A DNA stretch of 47,045 nt. It comes from Nitratireductor sp. (GTDB taxonomy: Bacteria; Pseudomonadota; Alphaproteobacteria; Rhizobiales; Rhizobiaceae). Positions 34,330 to 42,389 of this stretch are shown piece by piece. The stretch covers positions 1 to 47,045 of the forward strand of contig JAGRLL010000028.1 of NCBI GenBank assembly GCA_020441855.1. The letters are read 5' to 3'. The notes under the pieces are model-generated. The model had not been told where the DNA came from. It searched no databases and saw only the letters and a program-made list of their open reading frames with translations. Position 1 is the stretch's first letter; every line of letters begins with the position of its first letter. A program made the translations under genes and the position numbers.

Positions 34330-35301
34330 TTACTGCCCGATTACATCCAGAATCTGGTTGAGGACGTCTTCCTTGCCGATCTGCTTGGCGTTGTCTTCCC
34401 AGACCACCTTCGAGCGCTTCTTGGCTTCGGCCAGTTCCTCGGCGGTCGGCTGAACAAGCACAAGGCCGTTGTCGACGTAACCCTGCCGCAGCCCCTTGTC
34501 TTCTTCGGCGAGAGTCTCGGTCACCCATTTCGCACCATTTGTGGCCGCCGTCTGCAGCGCTGCCTGAACGTCCTCGGGAAGACCCTCGAACGCCTGTTTG
34601 TTGGCAATGATCAACGACGTGCCGTAGTTGAACTCGATCTGCAGATTACCCTTCAGCATGTCTATCCACAGCCGCGAGCCGGCCGCCGATGTCAGCACGC
34701 CGTCCACAATGCCCTGCTGGAGCGCAGGGGCAACCTCGGCGGTCGCGATCTGCACCGGAATGGCGCCATACTGTTCGATGAGCTGGGCCTGCTGCTTGGT
34801 CGTCACGCGCAGCTTCATGCCGTTGATGTCGGACATCTTCTCGATCGGCTCCTTGGTCCAGATCGAGTGTGCCGGATACCACCAGAAGCCGAGAAGCTTG
34901 ATGTCCTGCTTGTCCATCGCCTGGGCGATGGTGTCGTACATCACCTCGTCGACCACTTTTTGCAGTTCTTCCTGATTGGAGAACAGCATCGGCAGGCGCG
35001 TCAGGCCGTAGACCGGAATAAGGCCGGTCGTGCCGCTGGTTGCCGCGGCAAAGGGCAGGATGCCGTCTGCGACAGCCTGGGCGATGTCGTTGCCCTTGAT
35101 CGGCAGCGTGCCACCGGGCGTGTTCTTTATGATCAGGGCGCCATCGGTCTTTTCCTTCACCTCGTCCGCGATGCGGTTCAGGAATTCAAACTCGGGAACG
35201 CCGGTTGTCGGGTGAAAGGTGTATCCCTGCCATTCATCGGCAACGGCCGGGCTGGCCACAAATGCCGAGGCGGCGACCAGGATTGACATGAGCAGTTTCA
35301 T
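34330..35301 (-). CDS. TRAP transporter substrate-binding protein (DctP), operon 2
   Basis: A 323-residue DctP-family receptor with a Sec signal peptide (MKLLMSILVAASAFVASPAVA, cleavage before DEW). Body segments include FLNRIADEVKEKTDGALIIK, INGMKLRVTTKQQAQLIEQYGAIPVQIATAEVAPALQQG (the conserved anion-site region) and GLPEDVQAALQTAA. The start at 35301 follows GGGAGGA. It lies 41 bp after the amidohydrolase gene and before a strong hairpin and dctQ. It captures an organic anion in the periplasm; the ligand is unknown. Confidence 0.92.
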   Translation of the reverse strand: MKLLMSILVAASAFVASPAVADEWQGYTFHPTTGVPEFEFLNRIADEVKEKTDGALIIKNTPGGTLPIKGNDIAQAVADGILPFAAATSGTTGLIPVYGLTRLPMLFSNQEELQKVVDEVMYDTIAQAMDKQDIKLLGFWWYPAHSIWTKEPIEKMSDINGMKLRVTTKQQAQLIEQYGAIPVQIATAEVAPALQQGIVDGVLTSAAGSRLWIDMLKGNLQIEFNYGTSLIIANKQAFEGLPEDVQAALQTAATNGAKWVTETLAEEDKGLRQGYVDNGLVLVQPTAEELAEAKKRSKVVWEDNAKQIGKEDVLNQILDVIGQ

Positions 35302-35342
35302 CTAAGATTCCTCCCTTTTCTTGTATGGTGTCCCTGATCCGG

Positions 35343-36203
35343 CTAGACGGCCTTTGGCGCGTCGAAGTCGAACAGCTCGGACGGATTGGTGACGAGAATC
35401 TTGGCCCGGATGTCTTCTTCCGGAATCCATTCCGCCAGGAGATTGAACAGCGAGACGCTGTCCAGGTGATCGAACGACAGATGCGGGAAATCGCTTCCCC
35501 AGATCAGCCTGTCCGGTGAACGCTCCGCCAGTGCGCGAGCGAAGGGTATGGAGTCGGCGAAGTCCGGCTCCTGTTGGGACATGCGGTAGACGCCGGTCAT
35601 CTTGATCCAGCATCTCCCGCTCTCGGTAAGGTCCAGCAGATCCCGGAAGCCCTTCTGGTCGATACCGTCACGGGCGAGAAACATGCCCATGTGATCCACG
35701 ATGTAATTGACCGGCAGCGAGCGCATGGTCGGCATCATCGCCTCCGTCAGCCAGGCCGGGCCGAGGAATTCCAGGCACCACCCAGCGCCCGCAAGCCGCT
35801 GCCCGAGCTTTTCGACGCGCGGAATAAGCTCATCCGCGCGGCCGGCGTCGAATGGCGCAATGGGAGACGTGTTGATTCGCACGCCACGCACGCCGCGGCG
35901 ATGCAGGTCGTCGAGCTGGCTGTCGGGACAGTCCTCGTCGATATCGACGATGCCGCGCGATTTCTCGGGGTAGACCTCCATCGCATCGAGCATGCAGCTG
36001 TTGTCGGTCTTGTAGGCGCTGGGCTGCACGAACACCATTCGCTCCACGCCCAGCCTGTCGGCAAAGGCGCGATAATCATCCAGTGTCACAATGGGGGATT
36101 CATATCTGGCCTTGCTGTGCACCGGATATCGGTCCGGCGGGCCGAAGACGTGAAAATGCGCATCACAACTTAGCGGTGGCGGAGTGAAACTTGGCTGAAG
36201 CAT
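35343..36203 (-). CDS. Amidohydrolase-2 family hydrolase (PDC lactonase-like)
   Basis: A 286-residue amidohydrolase (Amidohydro_2). Metal and active-site segments are DAHFHVFGP (His16, His18), VDHMGMF in the middle, and WGSDFPH with TNPSELFDF at the C-terminus. The DAHxHxFG start resembles 2-pyrone-4,6-dicarboxylate lactonase (LigI) and related sulfomuconolactone or sugar lactonases, which cleave lactones of aromatic degradation. It is the first gene of TRAP operon 2, followed by DctP, DctQ, DctM and an MBL hydrolase. Substrate uptake and lactone or amide hydrolysis are therefore probably linked. The actual substrate is not known. Confidence 0.87.
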   Translation of the reverse strand: MLQPSFTPPPLSCDAHFHVFGPPDRYPVHSKARYESPIVTLDDYRAFADRLGVERMVFVQPSAYKTDNSCMLDAMEVYPEKSRGIVDIDEDCPDSQLDDLHRRGVRGVRINTSPIAPFDAGRADELIPRVEKLGQRLAGAGWCLEFLGPAWLTEAMMPTMRSLPVNYIVDHMGMFLARDGIDQKGFRDLLDLTESGRCWIKMTGVYRMSQQEPDFADSIPFARALAERSPDRLIWGSDFPHLSFDHLDSVSLFNLLAEWIPEEDIRAKILVTNPSELFDFDAPKAV

Positions 36204-36616
36204 GCGTACCCTTCTGATCGGATTCGGCTCCTAGCCTAACACCGGAACCACCTTCGCGATCAACAAGAAATCTCATTATTTGGTTATTTTTGCAAGTTTT
36301 TCTTGCGGGCAGTTTCCGTGAGGTGTAGTACCGCTTGCAGATCGGTCAGAACTTGGCAGAAAGGTTCGGGCGGTCGTTTCGGAGGAGAAAAAGGAGCCGG
36401 AGTTTGCGACTTTCAGTCGGACTCGTTCCAGCACGTGGGATTCATGCAAGGTTTCCCCGTGATGCGCCCGGCAGGTTGCGTCCGTACCCGTTCTTCATCC
36501 GTGTCTTAGGGAGCGGCCTGTCCGGATTGGCAGGCAGACGGAAGCTATTGGTGGCGCAATATTGTATCGCGAGGTGAATTCGCGGGCGCGCTGCCAACAG
36601 ACAAAGGACACAGTCA
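36204..36616. promoter_or_regulatory. Bidirectional control region of TRAP operons 2 and 3
   Basis: A 413-bp gap between two divergent TRAP operons, with no convincing gene. Its left part (36260-36310) is AT-rich. The minus strand has AATAATGAGA at 36271-36280, about 70 bp from the amidohydrolase start, preceded at the same 9-nt distance as in the 17.5-kb copy by a TTG-type hexamer (TTGCAA here, TTGACA there). The same motif lies at 17504-17513 and 30138-30147. Confidence 0.45.
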
Positions 36617-37669
36617 ATGTCATTCAAGCTAGGTGCAACAATCCTTGCATTTGTCGGGGCGGTGGCGGTTTCGACGGCCAACGCGCAGGAAATCCCCAAG
36701 CGGGAATTTAGAGGCGTCGCGAGCTTCTCGTCGAGCCCGGTTTACAGCACCCGCGCCAAGCCCTTCTGGGAAGAGCAGGTCAAGGAAGAAAGCAACGGCC
36801 AGATCACCGCGGAACTGATGACGATCGACCAACTCGGCTTCAAGGGCGAGGAAGTCTTCCGCATGGTCAAGCTCGGCCTGTTCGACTTCGTCACCAACGT
36901 GATGAGCTTTGCCGCCGGCGACGACCCGCGCAACGAGGCCCTCGACCTGGCTGGCGTGGTGCCGGACATCGATGGCCTGCATGCGATGGCCGATGCCTAC
37001 CGTCCGGTTCTCAAGGATCTGTTCGCGAGCAAGTACCAGCTCAAGATGATGGGCACCTGGCCCATCGGTCCTGTCGTGGTCTGGTGCAACTCACCGGTAA
37101 CCAGCGTCGCGGATCTCAAGGAGAAGAAGGTTCGCGGTTTCAACCGTGCAATGGCGGACTTTCTCGAAGGCGCCGGTGCAGTACCGGTTTCGATGTCGTT
37201 CGGAGATATGGTCACCGGCCTTGAGCGCGGTACCGTGGATTGCGCCATCACCTCGCCGCGCTCGGGCCTGAAGGCGGGTCTTGCTGAAGTGACGACGCAC
37301 ATCCTGCCGGTCACGCTCGGTTGGGCCATGGTATTTGACGGCTTCAACTCCAAGACCTGGAACGCACTCGATGAATCGACGCAGCAACTCCTGGAGAAGG
37401 AATATGCCAAACTCGAGGAAAAGACCTACGCCAACGTGCGTGAGGAAACCGAGGACGCCTATCGCTGCCTTCAGGGTCAGACGCCTTGCAACGATCCCGG
37501 CTCGATGCGCGATCCCCTCGTGGTCACGCCGCTGAGCGACGCCGACAAGGCCGAGGTCAAGCGCATCACCGAGGAAGTCGTGCTGCCTCGCTGGGCCGAG
37601 CGTTGCGGCGAGGAGTGCGTGACGAAATACAAGGAAACGGTCGGCTCTGTGGTAGACGCCAAGCTTTGA
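36617..37669 (+). CDS. TRAP transporter substrate-binding protein (DctP), operon 3
   Basis: A 350-residue DctP-family receptor with a Sec signal peptide (MSFKLGATILAFVGAVAVSTANA, cleavage before QE). Conserved segments include PFWEEQVKEESNGQITAEL, LKEKKVRGFNRAMADFLEGAGAVPVSMSFGDMVTGLERG and VTLGWAMVFDGFNSKTWNAL. It is unusual in having several cysteines in the mature protein, with two close pairs in the C-terminal third (RCLQGQTPC and RCGEEC) that could form disulfides in the periplasm. The ribosome-binding site is AAGGACA. It is followed by a terminator-like hairpin and then dctQ. Confidence 0.92.
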   Translation: MSFKLGATILAFVGAVAVSTANAQEIPKREFRGVASFSSSPVYSTRAKPFWEEQVKEESNGQITAELMTIDQLGFKGEEVFRMVKLGLFDFVTNVMSFAAGDDPRNEALDLAGVVPDIDGLHAMADAYRPVLKDLFASKYQLKMMGTWPIGPVVVWCNSPVTSVADLKEKKVRGFNRAMADFLEGAGAVPVSMSFGDMVTGLERGTVDCAITSPRSGLKAGLAEVTTHILPVTLGWAMVFDGFNSKTWNALDESTQQLLEKEYAKLEEKTYANVREETEDAYRCLQGQTPCNDPGSMRDPLVVTPLSDADKAEVKRITEEVVLPRWAERCGEECVTKYKETVGSVVDAKL

Positions 37670-37692
37670 GGCCGGCCCCTGTGTTGAGTTTT

Positions 37693-37729
37693 CGGGAGGG
37701 GTGGTCCAGGACCGCTCCTCCCGTTTTTT
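37693..37729 (+). terminator. Terminator-like attenuator between dctP and dctQ (TRAP 3)
   Basis: A 14-bp stem (37693-37706 with 37710-37723, two G-U pairs) with a 3-nt loop is followed by six T (37724-37729). It has the full form of an intrinsic terminator but lies inside the operon, 23 bp after the dctP stop and 35 bp before dctQ. Partial readthrough would give excess receptor over membrane subunits. Confidence 0.85.
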
Positions 37730-37764
37730 CGAAATGATGCCAGAAATTCCGGTCAGTACCTGAA

Positions 37765-38379
37765 ATGGAAAAAACAAATCAGGCAGAGCGTGCCCTGGAG
37801 GCCCTCAAGTCCGCGACGAATGCCGCTTTGTTGCTTGGCGGCATCGTGCTGCTCTCAACGGTGGCGATCATTCTCGCCGAAGTCGCCGTGAGGAAGCTGT
37901 TCAACGCCACGATCCAGGGCGTTGACGAGATCGCCGGCTACGGCATGGCGCTTTCCTTCGCCCTGGCATTGCCGAACACGATCGTTCGCCATACCCACAT
38001 CCGTGTCGATGTCGTCTACCAGTTCTTCACCAGGAAGCTTCAGATCTTCCTCGGCGTCGTCACGCTGATCGTCTTCGCGGCCTACATGAGCACCCTCGTC
38101 TATTACTGCGCGATGCTCGCCCTTGATTCCTATGAGAGCTCTGTTCGCTCTTCCGGGCTTCTCGGCGTGCCCCTCTACATCCCGCAGACGCTGTGGGTCA
38201 TCGGCCTCGCCTTCGCCCTTATCGTCTCCATCGCGATGCCGCTATGCGCGCTGATCGCTGCCGCCAGCCGGAACTGGGCGTTTGTCGACCATCTCATCGG
38301 CCGCGGTGAAAAGGAGGCCGACGCCTCGATGGAAGAAATTGAAGACGTCCTGAAGGATGCGAAAGGCCGCTCGTCATGA
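37765..38379 (+). CDS. TRAP transporter small permease (DctQ), operon 3
   Basis: A 204-residue DctQ-type protein with four hydrophobic segments and the family pattern EVAVRKLFNATIQGVDEIAGYGMALSFALALP. A hydrophilic, acidic C-terminal tail (GRGEKEADASMEEIEDVLKDAKGRSS) is longer than in the operon-2 homologue. Its stop overlaps the DctM start by 4 bp (ATGA), so the two are translationally coupled. The start at 37765 is 35 bp after the internal terminator-like hairpin. Confidence 0.92.
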   Translation: MEKTNQAERALEALKSATNAALLLGGIVLLSTVAIILAEVAVRKLFNATIQGVDEIAGYGMALSFALALPNTIVRHTHIRVDVVYQFFTRKLQIFLGVVTLIVFAAYMSTLVYYCAMLALDSYESSVRSSGLLGVPLYIPQTLWVIGLAFALIVSIAMPLCALIAAASRNWAFVDHLIGRGEKEADASMEEIEDVLKDAKGRSS

Positions 38380-39662
38380 TTGCCTATCTCCTCGCTGCTT
38401 TGCTGGTAATGATCGTCCTCGCATTGCCGATCGCCATCATCATGGGGCTGCTGGGTGTCCTCATGGATTTCCAGTTCTCGCCGATCAACCTCAAGCTCGC
38501 CATGGGCCAGGTTGCCTGGAACAGCAGCCAGAAGTTCGAACTGCTGGGCGTACCGCTGTTCATCCTTACCGGCGAACTGTTCCTGCGTTCGGGGATGGCG
38601 CGCGATCTTTATGCCTGCCTGAGATGTTGGCTTTCATGGCTGCCGGGCGGCGTCATGCATTCCAACATCGGCTCTTGCGCGGTGTTCGCCGCCACTTCCG
38701 GCTCGAGTGTCGCAACGGCTGCGTCGATCGGAACCGTTGCCTTGCCGGAACAGAAGGCGCATTCCTACAACGAGCGTCTGTTCCTGGGCAGCCTCGCCGC
38801 AGGCGGCACGCTGGGCATTCTCATTCCGCCATCGGTCAACATGATCATCTACGGCGTGATGAGCAACACCTCGATCCCGCAGCTCTACATGGCCGGTCTG
38901 ATCCCGGGCGCGCTGCTGACGATCGCCTTCATGGCGACGATCGTCCTTGCCTGCTTGATCAAACCTTCCTGGAGCGGCGAGCGCGAGCACTTTACCTGGC
39001 CTCAGCGCTGGGCGAGCCTGCGCTATCTTATCCCGGCAATGCTGCTGTTCGTAATCATCATCGGCTCGATCTACAGCGGCACGGCGACGGTCACCGAAGC
39101 CGCCGCCCTGGGCGTGGCAGGCGCGATGCTGCTTGCCGCCTGGCGTCGCCGCCTGTCGTTCCGCGTGCTCCGGCTGGCGCTCGACGGCGCGTTGCGCACG
39201 ACCACCATGGTCATGTTCATTGTCATCGGCGCGTTCTTCCTGAACTTCGTCATGGTGTCGCTCGGACTGACCTCGCAGATCACCTCGCTGGTCACCCAGA
39301 CCGGTCTCGGCCCGAACGAGACGATGCTGCTCATCATCCTGATGTACATCGTCCTGGGCTGCTTCATGGATGCGCTGGCCATGGTGATCATGACGATCCC
39401 GATCATCGCCCCGCTGGTCGTGGAACTGGGCTATGATCCTGTCTGGTTCGGGATCATCATTGTCCTGGTCACGGAGGCCTCGCTGATCACTCCTCCGGTC
39501 GGGATCAATCTCTATGTGATCCAGAGCATTCGCGAGGGCGGCTCCATCGGCGACGTCATCCTCGGCAGCCTGCCTTTCGCCCTGACGATTTTCTGCATGA
39601 TCCTGGTCCTGCTCGCCTGGCCGCATCTGGCTCTTTACCTGCCGACACTGGTTTACCGATGA
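38376..39662 (+). CDS. TRAP transporter large permease (DctM), operon 3
   Basis: A 428-residue DctM-type membrane protein. Family markers are LGVPLFILTGELFLRSG, CAVFAATSGSSVATAASIG, LAAGGTLGILIPPSVNMIIYG and the C-terminal LITPPVGINLYVIQSI. It forms the ion-driven channel with DctQ. The start at 38376 is fixed by the ATGA overlap. It is followed 19 bp later by an aldolase gene, which suggests that the imported acid is made by, or feeds, an aldol reaction. Confidence 0.94.
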   Translation: MIAYLLAALLVMIVLALPIAIIMGLLGVLMDFQFSPINLKLAMGQVAWNSSQKFELLGVPLFILTGELFLRSGMARDLYACLRCWLSWLPGGVMHSNIGSCAVFAATSGSSVATAASIGTVALPEQKAHSYNERLFLGSLAAGGTLGILIPPSVNMIIYGVMSNTSIPQLYMAGLIPGALLTIAFMATIVLACLIKPSWSGEREHFTWPQRWASLRYLIPAMLLFVIIIGSIYSGTATVTEAAALGVAGAMLLAAWRRRLSFRVLRLALDGALRTTTMVMFIVIGAFFLNFVMVSLGLTSQITSLVTQTGLGPNETMLLIILMYIVLGCFMDALAMVIMTIPIIAPLVVELGYDPVWFGIIIVLVTEASLITPPVGINLYVIQSIREGGSIGDVILGSLPFALTIFCMILVLLAWPHLALYLPTLVYR

Positions 39663-39681
39663 AATCTACGGAGATGGCACG

Positions 39682-40473
39682 ATGCTGACCCAACCTCGCA
39701 GGAACGCGGTCAAGGAAAAGCTGCGGGCCGGGGAGCCGGCCTACATCATGTGCGTACGTCAATCTCGGACGGTCGAAATCGTCGGATCCACCATCGCCTC
39801 GGGCCATGACGGTTTCTACATAGACCTGCAGCACAGCACGATCACGGAGGATGAGGCCGCGCAGATGTGCTATGCGGCTCGCCTTGCCGGAACGGTTCCC
39901 CTGGTCCGCCTTCCCGGTCTCAATGCCGATATCGGCCAGCACATGCTGGAGGCCGGCGCGCAGGGCATTATCGCGCCAGACGTGACCTCGGCGGAGGAGG
40001 CGCGGCGCCTGGTTTCGATTTGCCGCTTCCCGCCCGATGGCGACCGGGCACCGATTGCAATGGGACCGGAAACCGGTTTCCAGCCGCCCGATCAGTCCTG
40101 TCGCGAGCAGGTGCAGGACTCCACACTGGTAATCGCGATGCTCGAGCGCGAATCTGCGATCGATGCCGCCGCCGAGATCGCCTCGGTGCCAGGCATCGAC
40201 GCACTGTTCGTCGGATCGAATGATCTGACCTCATCCATGGGCATGCACGGCGAGTACGAGCACCCCCGCGTGCGGAAGGCTTATGCCACCGCCATCGCCG
40301 CAGCCAGGGATAGCGGCAAATGGCTGTTCGTTGGCGGTATACGCAATGGCGAGATTGTCAGACGATACGTCGAGGCAGGCGCCTCCCGCTTTCACGTCAC
40401 CGGCATGGACGGACAGTTCCTGGTCGCAGGGGCCAGCAGGGCGCTTCGGGAGTTCGAGGCTTTCTTCGAGTAA
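39682..40473 (+). CDS. HpcH/HpaI-family aldolase
   Basis: A 263-residue class II (metal-dependent) pyruvate-type aldolase. Family residues are seen: Arg in VPLVRLPG near residue 76, GAQGIIAPDV, the metal ligand Glu in MLERESAIDAAAEIASVPGID and the second ligand Asp in FVGSNDLTSSMG. It cleaves a 4-hydroxy-2-oxoacid to pyruvate and an aldehyde, or the reverse. Relatives include HpaI, 2-dehydro-3-deoxyglucarate aldolase and citrate-lyase-like enzymes. It is the last gene of TRAP operon 3 and the last accessory gene before the tRNA-Ser. Confidence 0.9.
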   Translation: MLTQPRRNAVKEKLRAGEPAYIMCVRQSRTVEIVGSTIASGHDGFYIDLQHSTITEDEAAQMCYAARLAGTVPLVRLPGLNADIGQHMLEAGAQGIIAPDVTSAEEARRLVSICRFPPDGDRAPIAMGPETGFQPPDQSCREQVQDSTLVIAMLERESAIDAAAEIASVPGIDALFVGSNDLTSSMGMHGEYEHPRVRKAYATAIAAARDSGKWLFVGGIRNGEIVRRYVEAGASRFHVTGMDGQFLVAGASRALREFEAFFE

Positions 40474-40671
40474 CAGGAAAGCTTGGCACTTCGCGCTATC
40501 GCACGGATCGGCACCACCATCTGTCCAGGCAATAGCCGAAAAGCCGATCATGCACTAAGACTAAAACCGGACCACCCTATAGGGTCAGGCCACTTTCGGG
40601 TGCCGCCGCGGAGGTCACGTGGAGGCCCCAAACAGGCATTGAGCGAAGCGAAACTGCCATGAGCGAAAGAA

Positions 40672-40761
40672 TGGCGGAGAGAGGGGGATTCGAACCCCCG
40701 GAACGCTTGCGCGCTCAACGGTTTTCGAGACCGCCCCGTTCAACCACTCCGGCACCTCTCC
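40672..40761 (-). tRNA. tRNA-Ser (anticodon CGA)
   Basis: A 90-nt gene including an encoded CCA. The acceptor arm GGAGAGG pairs with TCTCTCC, and discriminator G precedes CCA. The anticodon loop reads CTCGAAA, giving anticodon CGA (codon UCG). A long variable arm typical of class II serine tRNAs follows, and the T-arm contains GGTTCGAATCC. Its 3' end points towards the accessory gene cluster, the side at which islands usually integrate. Confidence 0.96.
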
Positions 40762-40764
40762 ACG

Positions 40765-41195
40765 GGGATCGTCGCGTTTGCGCCGGCCCGTATGAGCCTG
40801 CGCCAAGCGCGGGCGGAACATAGCGATTGCACCCTGTCCCGACAAGCCTCGTTTTTGACCCAGTTTCCATCCCCTCGGATGGTCGTGTTCAACTTGCCGG
40901 GCGCACTTCCACTACGCCTTTATTGATGGCGTTGCGGCTTGACTTTGTGCGTCATGACAATGTATTGCGTGCCCGGCGTGGCGCGGCTTCGACTGCGCCA
41001 CTTGCTTTTGCTGTTCCGGTCTTGCCGGAACCACAAGCCGAACGGGACCGGTTCGATCCGGCCGCGAGCGGTCCAGCAAGGGCTTCAAGCATACCCAAAC
41101 CCGACTGACAAGAAGACGGACGGGGGCAACCCGGCAGATGCCGGGTTCAAAAGATCGCCCCTTCGATCCGTGACGAACACTGAGAAGGTAAAAAA
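40765..41195 (+). promoter_or_regulatory. Promoter and structured leader of rplU-rpmA
   Basis: A 431-bp gap before rplU. A sigma70-type promoter candidate is TTGACT at 40939-40944, an 18-nt spacer, and TATTGC at 40963-40968, implying a leader of about 220 nt. The leader contains three inverted repeats: GTTCCGG/CCGGAAC (41013-41019 with 41025-41031), GGACCG/CGGTCC (41045-41050 with 41069-41074) and AACCCGGC/GCCGGGTT (41128-41135 with 41140-41147). Ribosomal-protein operons are often autoregulated through such leaders. No known leader family was recognised. Confidence 0.45.
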
Positions 41196-41915
41196 ATGTT
41201 CGCAGTCATCAAAACCGGCGGCAAGCAATACCGCGTCGCCGAGAACGATGTTTTGAAAGTAGAACGCCTCGTTGGCGAGGCCGGCGACATGGTCGAACTG
41301 GCCGACGTGCTGATGATCGGCAATGGCGAGAAGTCCACTGTCGGCGCGCCTCTGGTCGCCGGTGCACTGGTCACCGCTGAAATTCTCGAGCATTTGCGTT
41401 CGCGCAAGGTGCTCTCCTTCAAGAAGCGCCGGCGCCAGAACTCCAAGCGCATCCGCGGTCATCGCCAGATGCTGACCGAGATTCGCATCTCCGAGATTCT
41501 GACCGACGGCGCCAAGCCCGCCAAGAAGGCCGCGGCCAAGAAGCCCGCGCCGAAAGTAGAGGCCGAAGCACCGAAGGCGGAAGCCGCCAATACCGCTGCG
41601 CCCAAGACCGCTGCGCCCAAGGCCGACAAGCCTGCCAAGGCGGAAGCCAAGTCTGACATTGTCGACGACATCGCGCTGATCGGCGGTGTCGGCCCCGCGC
41701 TGAAGAAGAAGCTCGAAGGCGCCGGCATCACTTCTCTCAAGCAGATCGCCGATCTGTCGGCCGATGCCGCGGCGAAGCTGGACGAGGAACTGAAGCTCGG
41801 CGGCCGCATCGATCGCGACGAATGGCGCGAACAGGCGGCCGAATTGCTCGCCGGCAAGCCGCCCCGCGCCAAGGTCGACAAGGAAGCGGCAGCGGAAAAA
41901 AAGGCCGACAAGTAA
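41196..41915 (+). CDS. rplU: Ribosomal protein bL21 with C-terminal helix-hairpin-helix extension
   Basis: A 239-residue protein. Residues 1-103 are a complete bL21 ([14 protein letters not shown]..., with the basic [16 protein letters not shown] segment), which binds 23S rRNA in the large subunit. Residues 104-153 are an Ala/Lys/Pro-rich linker, and about 155-222 form a helix-hairpin-helix-like domain ([30 protein letters not shown]...), followed by a Lys/Ala tail. Normal bL21 is about 103 residues, so more than half of this protein is an extension. Similar extensions are known in rhizobia and relatives. The start follows GAGAAGG. It is upstream of rpmA, as usual. Confidence 0.96.
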   Translation: MFAVIKTGGKQYRVAENDVLKVERLVGEAGDMVELADVLMIGNGEKSTVGAPLVAGALVTAEILEHLRSRKVLSFKKRRRQNSKRIRGHRQMLTEIRISEILTDGAKPAKKAAAKKPAPKVEAEAPKAEAANTAAPKTAAPKADKPAKAEAKSDIVDDIALIGGVGPALKKKLEGAGITSLKQIADLSADAAAKLDEELKLGGRIDRDEWREQAAELLAGKPPRAKVDKEAAAEKKADK

Positions 41916-41990
41916 GGCCGACAGACAAGACTCAGGGCCGGTATTCAGGAATTACCTCCGTCACCGCACGGAGATGAAGGAGACAGTAAA

Positions 41991-42260
41991 ATGGCACACA
42001 AGAAAGCTGGCGGTTCGTCGCGCAACGGTCGCGATTCGGAATCCAAACGCCTTGGCGTGAAGAAGTTTGGCGGCGAAGCAGTGATTGCCGGCAACATTAT
42101 CGTGCGCCAGCGCGGCACCAAATGGCATCCCGGCCTCAATGTCGGCATTGGCAAGGATCACACCCTCTTTGCGGTCGCCGAAGGCAAGGTCGAGTTTACG
42201 AAGAAGGCCAATGGCCGCACCTACGTGAACGTGATGCCAGTGGCGGTGGCAGCAGAATAG
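41991..42260 (+). CDS. rpmA: Ribosomal protein bL27
   Basis: An 89-residue bL27 of normal length. The N-terminus [22 protein letters not shown] is the conserved tail that reaches towards the peptidyl-transferase centre. No cleavable Firmicutes-type N-terminal extension is present. The gene starts after an AAGGAGA ribosome-binding site, 75 bp after rplU, and is followed by a strong terminator. Confidence 0.98.
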   Translation: MAHKKAGGSSRNGRDSESKRLGVKKFGGEAVIAGNIIVRQRGTKWHPGLNVGIGKDHTLFAVAEGKVEFTKKANGRTYVNVMPVAVAAE

Positions 42261-42338
42261 CCGGTAGCGAAACTGCCGGCGTCCCATCGGACCCCGGCAA
42301 GGTGAGCAGCACCGAAGCCAGAACCGGAAAATCCGGAG

Positions 42339-42376
42339 AAAAGGGGAGATGGGCCGCCATCTCCCCTTTTCTTTTT
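42339..42376 (+). terminator. Intrinsic terminator of rplU-rpmA
   Basis: A 14-bp perfect stem (42339-42352 with 42357-42370), loop GCCG, with the A4/T4 ends of the stem followed by CTTTTT. A smaller 8-bp hairpin without a T-run lies directly after the rpmA stop (42260-42280). The terminator ends only about 14 bp before the acetyltransferase start. Confidence 0.88.
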
Positions 42377-42389
42377 GGAGTTGATTGAA

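Noticed and set aside
40474..40671. Possible small gene between the aldolase and tRNA-Ser
   Set aside because: Short frames here lack ribosome-binding sites and family features; no convincing coding signal.
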